NCBI RefSeq assembly: GCF_001908205.1
Contig: NZ_LGHL01000126.1
Coordinates: 1 to 36,361, forward strand
DNA length: 36,361 nt
Direction of reading: 5' to 3'
Origin: Bradyrhizobium sp. NAS80.1
Lineage (GTDB): Bacteria > Pseudomonadota > Alphaproteobacteria > Rhizobiales > Xanthobacteraceae
Shown here: piece by piece, positions 7,886 to 15,742 of the stretch
How the letters are laid out: every line of letters begins with the position of its first letter
How positions within the stretch are numbered: the stretch's first letter is position 1
Notes under the pieces: generated by a model
Database searches by the model: none
What the model was told of the DNA's origin: nothing
Seen by the model: only the letters and a program-made list of their open reading frames with translations
Translations under genes and position numbers: made by a program

Positions 7886-8841
7886 CGGCTTTTCACCTTG
7901 TTCAGCGCCTTCACATAGATGTTGGCGAGGCCGAAGACCGTCACGAACAGGATGATCGCGAAGGCCGAGGAATAGCCCGTACGCCAACTCTCGAACGCCG
8001 CACGCTTGAGCGTGATCGAGGCGACTTCCGTGGTCGATCCCGGCCCGCCCCCGGTGAGCAGATTGACCATGTCGAACATCTTGAAATTCTCGATGCCGCG
8101 GAAGAGCACCGCCAGCATGATGAACGGCAGCGCCATCGGCAGCGTGATCGACCAGAACTGCCGCCATTTCGATGCGCGGTCGACCTCCGCCGCCTCATAA
8201 ATGTAGTCCGGGATCGAACGCAGGCCTGCCAGACAGATCAGCATCACGTAGGGCGTCCACATCCAGGCATCGACGATGACGATGGCCCATGGGCTGAGCC
8301 TCACGTCGCCCAGCATCTGGAACGACGAGGCATCGCGGCCGGTAAAGAAGGCGACCACGTAATTGAAGAGCCCGATCTGCGGCTGGTAGAGAAACGTCCA
8401 GAAATTGCCCACTACGGCCGGCGAAAGCATCATCGGCAGCAGAATGATCGTGGTCCACATGCCGTGGCCGCGGAACTTCTTGTCGATGAGGAACGCAAGG
8501 CCGAATCCAATGACGGTCTCAATCACCACCGTCCAGATCACGAAATGCGCGGTCACCTGCATTGCCGCCCAGATGTCCGGATCGGTCAGGATCGACTGGT
8601 ACCAGTCAGCCCCCAGCCAGATCGTCGGCACGTTGGCCCTGTTGGCGCGGTAGTTCGTGAACGAAAGATAGATCGTCCAGAGCAACGGAAAGATATTGAT
8701 CGCCAGCAACAGCACGATCGTCGGCGTGATGAAGAGCCAGGCGAGCGTCCTGTCCGACAAGCCCCGGATACGACGCGCCACGCCTGGCCGGACCATGACG
8801 GCCCGATAGGTGATCCGCGAAGAGGCACTCAATTCGTTCAT
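7882..8841 (-). CDS. Sugar/polyol ABC transporter permease (MalF-type)
   Basis: A 319-aa permease of the CUT1 family with about six transmembrane helices and an EAA loop (YIYEAAEVDRASKWRQFWSI). It partners the downstream permease to form the membrane channel. Two starts are possible: ATG 8841 (MNELSASS), used here, or GTG 8862, seven codons longer. Neither has a perfectly placed ribosome binding site; an AGGA lies about 12 nt before the ATG. It follows the binding-protein gene after a 103-nt gap that contains a strong hairpin. Confidence 0.9.
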   Translation of the reverse strand: MNELSASSRITYRAVMVRPGVARRIRGLSDRTLAWLFITPTIVLLLAINIFPLLWTIYLSFTNYRANRANVPTIWLGADWYQSILTDPDIWAAMQVTAHFVIWTVVIETVIGFGLAFLIDKKFRGHGMWTTIILLPMMLSPAVVGNFWTFLYQPQIGLFNYVVAFFTGRDASSFQMLGDVRLSPWAIVIVDAWMWTPYVMLICLAGLRSIPDYIYEAAEVDRASKWRQFWSITLPMALPFIMLAVLFRGIENFKMFDMVNLLTGGGPGSTTEVASITLKRAAFESWRTGYSSAFAIILFVTVFGLANIYVKALNKVKSR

Positions 8842-8907
8842 TGCATCGACCGATCCTGGCACCGGGTTCGTCGACGATGCGACAAATTCCGGTCATCTCG
8901 AAGGAAA

Positions 8908-8937
8908 GCCCGGAGCGCGTTCGCGCGCGCTCCGGGC
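8908..8937 (-). terminator. Intercistronic hairpin after binding-protein gene
   Basis: A perfect 12-bp GC-rich inverted repeat with a 6-nt loop lies 7 nt downstream of the binding-protein stop codon. There is no T-tract, so it is more likely an mRNA-stabilising or attenuating hairpin than a full terminator. Such hairpins commonly keep binding-protein transcript levels above those of the permeases. Confidence 0.55.
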
Positions 8938-8944
8938 GGCTGCC

Positions 8945-10291
8945 TCAGAACTTTTTGCCTTCTTCCTTGAAGATGGCCTTCCAGTCTTTCACCAGACCGT
9001 CGAGCGCTTCCTGTGCGGTGCCCTTGTCAGCCACCACATAGTCATGCACGCGCTTCTGCTCCGCCTGCAAGAGCTGGGCGTAGGAAGGCTCGGCCCAGAA
9101 ATCGACGACCATTCCCATCGACTGCAGGAACTCCTTCGCAAAGGGCGCACTGTTCGGGAAGCTCGGATCGTTCAGCACGGACTTGGCGCAGGAATAGCCG
9201 CCGAGCGCCCACCACTTCTTCTGAACGTCGCCGCCGGAGAACCACTTGATGTATTGCAGCGCTTCGGGCTGGTTCTTGGAGTAGGAAACAACCGAAATTC
9301 CCTGCCCGCCGAGCTGCGTCGCCTGTGCGGCAGGACCGGCTGGATTGACGAAGAAGCCGATCTTGTCGCCGCCGACATTCGGGTCCTTGTGGAGGCCCGG
9401 GAAGAACGCGAAGAAGTTCATCTGCAACGCGACCTGCCCGGACTTGAAGGCATCAAGCCCCTCCGACATGTAGGAATTGGAGGCGCCGGGAGGCGTGCAG
9501 CACTTGTAGAGATCCTTGTAGGCCTCGAGCGCCTTGACGGCGCCAGGCGAGTTCACGAACCCGTCCATCGCATAAGGCTTTTTCGGATCGTCGTATTTGA
9601 AGCCGTAGTCGTAGAGATAATTCGAAACGCCCATGGTGATGCCCTCCGAGCCACGCTCGGTATAGATCGAGGCGCCATAGACCTTCTTGCCGTCGATTTC
9701 GCGGCCTTGGAAGAACTGCGCAATGTCGCGGAGTTCATCAAGCGTCTTTGGCACGGCGAGATCGCGGCCGTACTTGGCCTTGAAATCCTTCTGCACGTCC
9801 GGCCGCGCGAACCAGTCCTTGCGATAGGTCCAGCCCACCGCATCGCCCATCGCCGGCAGCGCCCAATAGTTCGGCGTATTCTTCGGCCATTCGGAATAGC
9901 CGACCACCGTTGCCGGCATGTAGTCGTCCATGCTGATTCCTTCCTTCGTGAAGAAATCATTGAGCTTGACGTACTGGCCATTCTCCGCAGCGCCGCCGAT
10001 CCATTGTGAATCGCCGATGATGAGATCGCACAACGACCCGTGCGAATTGAGTTCGTTCAGGAAACGATCGGCATAATTCGTCCACGGCACGAATTCGAAC
10101 TTCATGCCGACGCCTGTCTTGGCGGTGAAGTCCTTGGAAAGTTCGACCAGCGCGTTGGCCGGGTCCCAGGCGGCCCAGCACAACGTGATGGTCTTGCCCT
10201 GAGCCTGTGCGGGGGTGGTCCCCGCTCCGAGACCGAACGCGGAGACAACAGCCCCGCATGCAACAACAAGCGTCTTGAATGTCGGTTTCAT
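8945..10291 (-). CDS. Periplasmic sugar/polyol-binding protein of ABC importer
   Basis: This 448-aa protein is an extracellular solute-binding protein of the MalE/UgpB-like cluster. It begins with a Sec signal peptide (MKPTFKTLVVACGAVVSAFG, cleavage near AQAQG, residue about 31). The mature part shows typical family features (ITLCWAAWDPANALVELSKDF near the N-terminus; GYSEWPKNTPNYWALP; GGQGISVVSYSKNQPEALQY). I chose ATG 10291 because GGAGGG lies about 8 nt upstream; a longer frame to 10330 would spoil the signal peptide. It is the first gene of the operon ending with dhaK, so I infer a triose, glycerol or other short polyol ligand. The sequence alone does not prove the ligand. Confidence 0.9.
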   Translation of the reverse strand: MKPTFKTLVVACGAVVSAFGLGAGTTPAQAQGKTITLCWAAWDPANALVELSKDFTAKTGVGMKFEFVPWTNYADRFLNELNSHGSLCDLIIGDSQWIGGAAENGQYVKLNDFFTKEGISMDDYMPATVVGYSEWPKNTPNYWALPAMGDAVGWTYRKDWFARPDVQKDFKAKYGRDLAVPKTLDELRDIAQFFQGREIDGKKVYGASIYTERGSEGITMGVSNYLYDYGFKYDDPKKPYAMDGFVNSPGAVKALEAYKDLYKCCTPPGASNSYMSEGLDAFKSGQVALQMNFFAFFPGLHKDPNVGGDKIGFFVNPAGPAAQATQLGGQGISVVSYSKNQPEALQYIKWFSGGDVQKKWWALGGYSCAKSVLNDPSFPNSAPFAKEFLQSMGMVVDFWAEPSYAQLLQAEQKRVHDYVVADKGTAQEALDGLVKDWKAIFKEEGKKF

Positions 10292-10390
10292 TTCGCGTTC
10301 CCTCCAGGTGACCGGCCATCGACATGGCACGGCTTTCCTACCCGCTCGAATGCTTCGAGCAGAGCGACACAGTCCGTGACGAGCTGAATA

Positions 10391-10397
10391 ACTAAAC
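10391..10397. promoter_or_regulatory. Third ACTAAAC half-site in ABC-dha leader
   Basis: A single ACTAAAC on the plus strand, matching the right arm of the inverted repeat at 10447-10474 and about 66 bp from its centre. It falls between the putative -10 (10423-10428) and the binding-protein start. It could be an auxiliary operator, but a 7-bp match alone is weak evidence. Confidence 0.25.
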
Positions 10398-10422
10398 TGA
10401 CGTTTCCTCGCGCCACCCGGAT

Positions 10423-10428
10423 TCTATA
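10423..10428 (-). promoter_or_regulatory. Candidate -10 box for ABC-dha operon
   Basis: TATAGA on the minus strand, about 130 nt upstream of the binding-protein ATG. A poor -35 candidate lies 17 nt upstream, at 10446-10451, overlapping one arm of the inverted repeat. The assignment rests on position and a near-consensus hexamer only. Confidence 0.25.
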
Positions 10429-10446
10429 GGCCCGGCAGGCTCGAAT

Positions 10447-10474
10447 TGTTTAGTGAACCACGGATTACTAAACA
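10447..10474. promoter_or_regulatory. Inverted repeat operator candidate for ABC-dha operon
   Basis: A perfect 8-bp inverted repeat, TGTTTAGT-N12-ACTAAACA, lies upstream of the binding-protein gene and would overlap the -35 region of the candidate promoter. The 20-bp centre-to-centre spacing of the arms puts them on the same helix face, as expected for a dimeric regulator. The cognate regulator is not obvious. The small HTH protein at 1272-1703 is one candidate. Confidence 0.5.
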
Positions 10475-10691
10475 TTGCAAGCGAAGTTGGCTGGTTCTTC
10501 GACTCCGCCGGAACGCAGCTCCCGACCGCGATCGGTGACATGGTTGGATCGAATGTGAAGGCGTGGCCGCGGTCGGCATAAACGCGCTTGAGATAACTGC
10601 GGAAGTCCTGTCAGCGGACGGTGACGTCGATATCGACCGTCGCTAGGGCGCTGCCCCAGACACAACGATCACCACCGGGCTTCAATGCCGA
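10475..10691. other. Intergenic, possible gene remnant
   Basis: No intact gene is supported. On the minus strand one frame reads RSYLKRVYADRGHAFTFDP with coding-like third-position GC, preceded after two codons by an in-frame stop and then by a similar-looking stretch. This may be a decayed gene fragment. I do not recognise the protein. Confidence 0.25.
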
Positions 10692-10709
10692 CAGACATTA
10701 CGATGTCTG
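10692..10709 (-). terminator. Hairpin after histidine kinase fragment
   Basis: A perfect 7-bp inverted repeat (CAGACAT-TACG-ATGTCTG) begins 2 nt after the stop codon of the truncated histidine kinase. No T-run follows on the minus strand, so it is at best a weak terminator or a transcript 3' end structure. Confidence 0.35.
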
Positions 10710-10710
10710 A

Positions 10711-11580
10711 TCATTCGAAATGCACGGTTGGGGCGGCCTGCAGCGCAAACGAGAATGTCGCGCCGCCTTCCGGCTCGTTCGTGGCCAGGAGTTCGCCGCC
10801 GTGCTCGCGCACGATGCCGTAGCTGATCCAGAGGCCGAGCCCCGTGCCCTCACCGACCCGCTTGGTCGTGAAGAACGGCTCGAAGATGTGGCTGATGTGG
10901 TCCTTGTCTATTCCCGGGCCGTTGTCCGAAATCCGGAACAGGATCTCGTTGCCCCTGCGCGCCGCCGAGACGACCAGCCGCGGCGATTCGGTGCCGCGCA
11001 TCGCATCGATCGCATTCTCCACGAGATTGACGATGACCTGATGCAATTGTCCCTCGTTGCCGGAGATCCACAGCTCCGGCTCAAGCTCCATCTGCAGGTC
11101 AATGCGAACCTGCTTGGTGCGGACGGCCCACAGCACCGCGGTGTTGATCAAGCGCTCGATGTTGACGCGCTCGACCTCGCCGAGCTTGCTGAAGGAGAGG
11201 CGGCGCAGATTCTTCACGATCTCGCTGATGCGGACCGCACCCTCCATGGTGCCCTCGATCAACGGACCGAAATCCTCGAGAACGTCGTCGATCCGCAGGC
11301 TCTTCTTCAGCGCGGCCAGGTCGCTCGCCCGGCCCTTACCGTGAATCGCATCGAGATAGGCGCCGATGGCCGCTCGATAACGTATCAAGGTGTGAATATT
11401 GCCGTAAACGAAGCTGATCGGATTGTTCAGCTCGTGCGCGACGCCGGCGACGAGCCGGCCAAGGCTCGCCATCTTCTCCTGCTCGACCAGCTGCCGCTGG
11501 GCGCGCTGCAATTCGTGATGTGCCTTGTGCAGCGCCTCATAGGCGCGCCGCAGCTCGCCGATCGGCCGGCCGAAGCGCTT
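10711..11580 (-). pseudogene. 5'-truncated sensor histidine kinase
   Basis: The frame encodes a coiled coil (ELRRAYEALHKAHHELQRAQ), a HisKA domain with the phospho-acceptor motif GRLVAGVAHELNNPISFVYG, and an HATPase domain with the N box (VIVNLVENAIDAM), G1 (DNGPGID), F box (FEPFFTTK) and G2 (GTGLGLWISYGI). The C-terminus appears intact. Upstream the frame closes at 11581-11583 (TGA), with no ATG or GTG start or sensor domain before the coiled coil. A TTG at 11511 or an internal ATG is the only formal start. Related kinases carry an N-terminal sensory region, so the 5' part seems lost. A soluble kinase core could still be made, but I think it is a remnant. No response regulator lies nearby. 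Confidence 0.7.
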
Positions 11581-11583
11581 TCA

Positions 11584-11813
11584 GGCCGCGATGTGCCGCC
11601 GACGTCGCAGTTCACTACCACAACTTATCCAACTTGTTGCAATCACCCGTTGGCAGAAACCGCCGATCTACCCCGCCGAGTCATGCGGCCACGTTGGCCA
11701 TGAAGCGATCGAGCGCGGCGCGCAGACGCTGGCGGGCTAAAAAAGATCAAGGAATTTCAGCCAAGGCCTGAAAGACACGTTTCCATCAAGAGACAAAACT
11801 TGTTTCCATCTCG
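11584..11813. other. Intergenic break zone upstream of kinase fragment
   Basis: About 230 bp with no intact gene, between the truncated kinase and the TonB receptor. It holds two direct copies of GTTTCCATC (11779-11787 and 11802-11810, 23 bp apart) and, on the minus strand, a 20-codon frame ending at 11681 that may be a C-terminal gene scrap. This is the likely site of the rearrangement that removed the kinase 5' end. Confidence 0.35.
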
Positions 11814-11846
11814 TCGCATGCGCCCAGCGCTGCGAGATTTTTTTTT
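11814..11846 (+). terminator. Plus-strand rho-independent terminator candidate
   Basis: A hairpin (TCGCA and GCGC arms pairing with GCGC and TGCGA around a CCA loop, one bulged T) is followed directly by GA and nine T residues (11838-11846). This is a good intrinsic terminator for rightward transcription. No plus-strand protein gene precedes it. Read leftward it has an A-tract before the stem and would not terminate the TonB-receptor transcript well. Confidence 0.5.
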
Positions 11847-11857
11847 ACAGCCTGGAC

Positions 11858-14170
11858 CTAGAACGTCCCGGCCACGGTCATGCGGAACGTCAGCGGCTCG
11901 ACCGGATGCAGCACGTAATCCATCACGCCGTTCTGGCAGACCGACGCCGGCGCGGTGCCTGCGGTGCAGAGATTGTAGAGCGTGTCGGTCTTGAGCAGTG
12001 AACCGTAAGCATAAGTGATCTGGTTCGCTTGAGTATTGAAGAGATTGAGCACGTCGAGCTGTAAGCGCCAACCATTGTCGATGCGATAGCCGAGGCGGCC
12101 GTTGAAAATGCTGGTCGCAGGCGAGCGGAACGCATTGTCTTCCGTCAGCGGGCTTGAGGCGAGATAGCGCCAGCGCAAGGCGCCGAACCAGCCGGTCTTC
12201 TCGCCGAGCGTGACGCCGGCCGAGGCCACCATCGCCGGTGCGTTGGGAATGTAGTTGCCGGGCGCGTTGCCGATCTGCGCTTCGGGATAGCCGGCGAGCG
12301 AGGCATAGACCTCCGCCTGCTCGCTGTCGTAGCCACGAAAGCGCGCATGCGTCATCGCAAGATCGGCGTCGATGTCGATCCAGGATCGCGGGCGGTAGTG
12401 GTTGGTCCATTCGAAACCGTAGCGGCGGCCAGCGCGGGCCGCCGAGGTATCGCCGGCATCGCCGGAGAACAGGATCTCGGAATCCTGATCGAGGATGAAG
12501 ATGCTGAGCGAGGTATCGAGCCGGGGAGCGATCCTGCTGCGGACGCCGACCTCGGCGCCCCTGGTGCGGACCAGCAGCGGCGACGGCGTGAGTCTTGCGG
12601 CGGGATCGCTGGGGTCTTCCGTCGTCGTCGCGCCACGCGCGTCGTTCGAGTGCATGCCATAGCCGGCGCCGAGGAAGAATTCGGTCCGGTTGAACGGACC
12701 GAGCACCATCCGGAATTTCGGGCTGGGGAGCGCGGCATCGGCGCGGCCGGAATTGCTGGGATTGAACAGGGAGGTCACGTCGGCGGCGTAGTAGTCGCCG
12801 CGTAAGCCAACCGTCGTCCTGAGCCAGTCGGTCCAGCGCACCGTGTTCTCGGCATAGAGGCCGACGCTGCCCTCGCCGACCTTGTCGCTACGGATATTGG
12901 CAAGGAAGCCGCGCTGGAAGGTGCTCGTGAGCGCCAGGTCGATCGCGTCGTAGCGCGATTGCAGGCCGAAGGTGGTCTGCATCGGCAGCCCTGCGAACGA
13001 GCCGTTTAGCGTGCGCGAAATATTGGCGCCCGCCATCAGGCGATCATCGTGCTGGTGGAACTGGTCGCCGAGCATGGGATCGCTGAGGAAATAGGTGAAG
13101 TTGTTGAAGAGATCGAGCTGGCTCTTCCCAACGTAGGCATTGGCCTTCCACGAGCCGAGATCATCGCTCTGAGCGATGCGACCCGAGAGTGCGAAGCGAT
13201 TTGTGTTGCCGCCGTCGGTTGGATCTTCCGAGTCGAACCGCTCGAGCAGGCCGTTCGTGATCGCGCGCTGCGGCACCTGGTCAGTCGAATTCCACTTATT
13301 GGCATAGGCCATGCCGGTGACGGACACGCCGTCGGTCGCGGTGCCCTGGCTGTAGCGCACGAGGCCGTTGAGCTTCCTCACATTGTCCGGATTGTCCCAC
13401 GGACCGTTGTAAGTGCCGATCTCGCCGACCACGAGCAGCGAACCGTCGCCGACTTTCGCTGAGTCCATGCCGAGCAGGCGGCGATAGCCAAAGCTGCCGG
13501 CGGTCACCTGCGCGAGGCCCTTGGTGCGGTCGATCAGGCCGATATGGACGCTGCCGACCGAGGCAAAATCGCCTTCGTCAGCGAAGTACGGCCCCTTGCG
13601 GACGTCCATTGCGACGATGGTTTCCGGAATCAACCAGTTGAGATCGGCATAGCCCTGGCCGTGCGCGTGGGTGCGCATGTTGACGGGGACATCGTCGACG
13701 GTGATGGCGAGATCGGTGCCGTGATCGAGATTATAGCCGCGCAGAAAATATTGGTTGGCTTTGCCTTCGCCGGAATGTTGGGTCACGATCAGGCCCGGCA
13801 CGGCTTCGAGCGCCTCGCCCGGTCGTGCGAAGGGACGCGCATTGAGCTCTTCGCCGGAGACGGTGATCTCGCTGGCCATGCCCGGCGGGCCCTTTGGGCC
13901 GGAGGCAACGCTGCGTGCTTCCGGTGCGAGAGATGTTGCCGGTTGCTCCGGATTGCGGCTGCCCGCCGGGACGGCCCGGCTCGTCCTTCGTGGCGTGGGC
14001 GGCTTGTTGTGGCGCTGCGCTTCGCCACCGGTGACCTGGACTGGCGGCAGCTCGCGCGAGGCACCGGCGTCCTGCGCGAACGCATCGCCTCGGTCGACGA
14101 GCAGCACGCAGGCTGAAAGCGCGGTCAAAGCGCCCCAGCGCCGGCCGCCTTCAAGCTGCCTCGGTGGCAT
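11858..14170 (-). CDS. TonB-dependent receptor, probable nickel uptake
   Basis: A 770-aa outer-membrane receptor. It starts with a signal peptide (residues about 1-32, ending near DAFAQD), followed by a possible TonB box around ELPPVQVTG, a plug domain (about residues 95-210, with PGEALEAVPGLIVTQHSGEG and FLRGYNLDHGTDLAITVDDVP) and a beta-barrel ending in a C-terminal phenylalanine (MTVAGTF). The plug has a histidine-containing stretch (NMRTHAHGQGYADLNW). I chose ATG 14170, which overlaps the permease gene end by 20 nt; a longer frame to 14215 lies within that gene. Co-transcription with a nickel/cobalt permease behind a NikR operator makes Ni(II) or a Ni-chelate the inferred substrate. Confidence 0.9.
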   Translation of the reverse strand: MPPRQLEGGRRWGALTALSACVLLVDRGDAFAQDAGASRELPPVQVTGGEAQRHNKPPTPRRTSRAVPAGSRNPEQPATSLAPEARSVASGPKGPPGMASEITVSGEELNARPFARPGEALEAVPGLIVTQHSGEGKANQYFLRGYNLDHGTDLAITVDDVPVNMRTHAHGQGYADLNWLIPETIVAMDVRKGPYFADEGDFASVGSVHIGLIDRTKGLAQVTAGSFGYRRLLGMDSAKVGDGSLLVVGEIGTYNGPWDNPDNVRKLNGLVRYSQGTATDGVSVTGMAYANKWNSTDQVPQRAITNGLLERFDSEDPTDGGNTNRFALSGRIAQSDDLGSWKANAYVGKSQLDLFNNFTYFLSDPMLGDQFHQHDDRLMAGANISRTLNGSFAGLPMQTTFGLQSRYDAIDLALTSTFQRGFLANIRSDKVGEGSVGLYAENTVRWTDWLRTTVGLRGDYYAADVTSLFNPSNSGRADAALPSPKFRMVLGPFNRTEFFLGAGYGMHSNDARGATTTEDPSDPAARLTPSPLLVRTRGAEVGVRSRIAPRLDTSLSIFILDQDSEILFSGDAGDTSAARAGRRYGFEWTNHYRPRSWIDIDADLAMTHARFRGYDSEQAEVYASLAGYPEAQIGNAPGNYIPNAPAMVASAGVTLGEKTGWFGALRWRYLASSPLTEDNAFRSPATSIFNGRLGYRIDNGWRLQLDVLNLFNTQANQITYAYGSLLKTDTLYNLCTAGTAPASVCQNGVMDYVLHPVEPLTFRMTVAGTF

Positions 14171-15227
14171 TCGCGCCTCGAGGCACATCGCGCGTGTGCG
14201 GCCCGCCGCCGGCAAACATGCGGCGGTAGAGCACGACAGAGACCAGCCAGGCGATCGCGAACAGCGCGATCACGACGAAGCCGACATTGGCGAGCGACTC
14301 GTTGAGGCCGTCGACCAGCGCCCACACACCGCCGGACAGGCCAAGCCGGTCGGCGATCAGCCCGAGCGCCTCGATGCCGCCGATCAACAGTGCCACCGCG
14401 ACGGAGGCCCCGGTGATGGTGAGGTTGTACCAGAGCTTTCGCAAGGGATCGACGAAGGCCCAGCGATAGGCGCTCACCATCAGCGCGGAGTCGGCGGTGT
14501 CGACCAGCGCCATGCCGGAGGCGAAGAGCGCGGGAAACACCAGCACATGCGCAAGCGACACGCCGCGCGCGGCTTCGTTGGCGGAAATGCTGAGCAGCCC
14601 GATCTCGGTGGCCGTGTCGAAGCCGAGGCCGAACAGGAGCCCGAGCGGATACATATGCCAGGGCTTCGTCACCAGGCGGAACATCGGGCCGAGCAACCGC
14701 GCCAGAAATCCGCGATTGGCGAGCAGCGCGTCGAGGCCTTCAGCGTCGTGGACGCCCTGCTCGCGCGCCATGCGAAACGTCCGCCACAGGCCGGCGAAGA
14801 TCGCGAGATTGATGGCCGCGATCACGAGCAGGAACAGCGCCGACACCGAGGTGCCGATCAGGCCGCCGATCTTCTTCAGCAGGCTGTCACCGCTAAAGCT
14901 GACGACGCCGAGCGCAAGCAACATCGTCGCGACCACGACGACGGTGGAATGGCCGAGCGCAAAGTAGAGACCGACACTTCGCAGCGCACCGCCCACATGC
15001 ATCAGCTTGCGCACGACGTTGTCGATCGCGGCAATATGGTCGGCATCGACGGCGTGGCGGAGGCCGAAGACCCAGGCCAGCAGCGCCGTCGCCATGACTG
15101 TCGGCCGGTCGCCGAACAGCGCGAAGGCCCAGGCCCATGCGGCGACATTGGCGGCGATCAGCCCACCGAACAGCAGCACCACCCCGGGGTCGACCGCCCG
15201 CAAAGACCACTTCGCCGCTTGCCTCAT
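14151..15227 (-). CDS. NiCoT-family nickel/cobalt permease (HoxN/NixA type)
   Basis: A 358-aa inner-membrane transporter with about eight helices. The family signature RHAVDADHIAAIDN lies in helix II (about residues 57-70, His58, Asp61, Asp63 and His64 visible). The second and third signatures are LGHSTVVV and LGFDTATEIGLL. NiCoT proteins take up Ni(II) and/or Co(II) with high affinity. The start at 15227 has AGGGA about 9 nt upstream. The operator for NikR lies at 15243-15270, arguing for nickel rather than cobalt. The TonB receptor gene downstream overlaps by 20 nt, giving an outer-to-inner membrane uptake pair. Confidence 0.93.
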   Translation of the reverse strand: MRQAAKWSLRAVDPGVVLLFGGLIAANVAAWAWAFALFGDRPTVMATALLAWVFGLRHAVDADHIAAIDNVVRKLMHVGGALRSVGLYFALGHSTVVVVATMLLALGVVSFSGDSLLKKIGGLIGTSVSALFLLVIAAINLAIFAGLWRTFRMAREQGVHDAEGLDALLANRGFLARLLGPMFRLVTKPWHMYPLGLLFGLGFDTATEIGLLSISANEAARGVSLAHVLVFPALFASGMALVDTADSALMVSAYRWAFVDPLRKLWYNLTITGASVAVALLIGGIEALGLIADRLGLSGGVWALVDGLNESLANVGFVVIALFAIAWLVSVVLYRRMFAGGGPHTRDVPRGANATEAA

Positions 15228-15242
15228 CTACCAGTCCCTACA

Positions 15243-15270
15243 GTATGATGTTTATCAAAAACTATCATAC
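15243..15270 (-). promoter_or_regulatory. NikR operator upstream of nickel uptake operon
   Basis: GTATGA (15243-15248), 16 nt, TCATAC (15265-15270) is a perfect match to the palindrome known for E. coli NikR, with exact spacing. It starts 15 nt upstream of the NiCoT permease ATG, so a bound repressor would cover the promoter or transcript start. It predicts repression of the permease-receptor operon when nickel is plentiful. No nikR gene is in the window. Confidence 0.85.
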
Positions 15271-15742
15271 CGCAAAGAGCAAGAGCCGGGCCACTCTTTA
15301 ACTTGACGACTGAAAGCCTACATCGATGGCGGCCAAATCGTTGCTCTGGCGACAAAATCTGCGCCCGGCTCATCGCGACGCTGAGGCAAGATGCGGGGCG
15401 ACTATTGGCAAGTTACTATCCACTTTGACTAAGAAGTTGACGGATCTCCGCCCGACGATCACCGACACATCTGCCGCACGGAGGCTTTGGCGCGTGGCGT
15501 TTTCAAGAACGCGCCTTTGCACTCCAATCGGCCAAGCGGTGAACCTGGTTCTTGCTGCGAGCAAAGCAGCGTCGTCGCGACCAAGTCGTTGCCTCGCCTG
15601 TCCGCGAACAACCTGACGGCTCGTCCAGTGGCGCCGAATGGAAGACCGCCGACGTAGCTAGATCTTTCGCAATGCGATCTGGCCACCACCCAAAATCCAA
15701 GGAATGACTTGTCCCGCGCCCGGAATCGTCTGGCTGGTTTGG
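15271..15742. other. Intergenic region without a supported gene
   Basis: About 470 bp. Open frames on both strands are short, without ribosome binding sites or recognisable motifs. I see no tRNA, repeat or insertion-sequence end. Confidence 0.4.

Noticed and set aside
8810..10009. Plus-strand open frame of 399 codons opposite the binding-protein gene
   Set aside because: Mirror frame of a conserved secreted protein; it spans the intercistronic hairpin and has no ribosome binding site.
11681..11746. Short minus-strand frame resembling a protein C-terminus
   Set aside because: It is only about 20 codons, bounded by an upstream stop and without a start, so it is mentioned as a possible scrap and not called as a gene.
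13755..15248. Plus-strand open frame of 497 codons opposite the TonB receptor and NiCoT genes
   Set aside because: Low-complexity Gln/Arg/His-rich text, antisense to two conserved membrane-protein genes.
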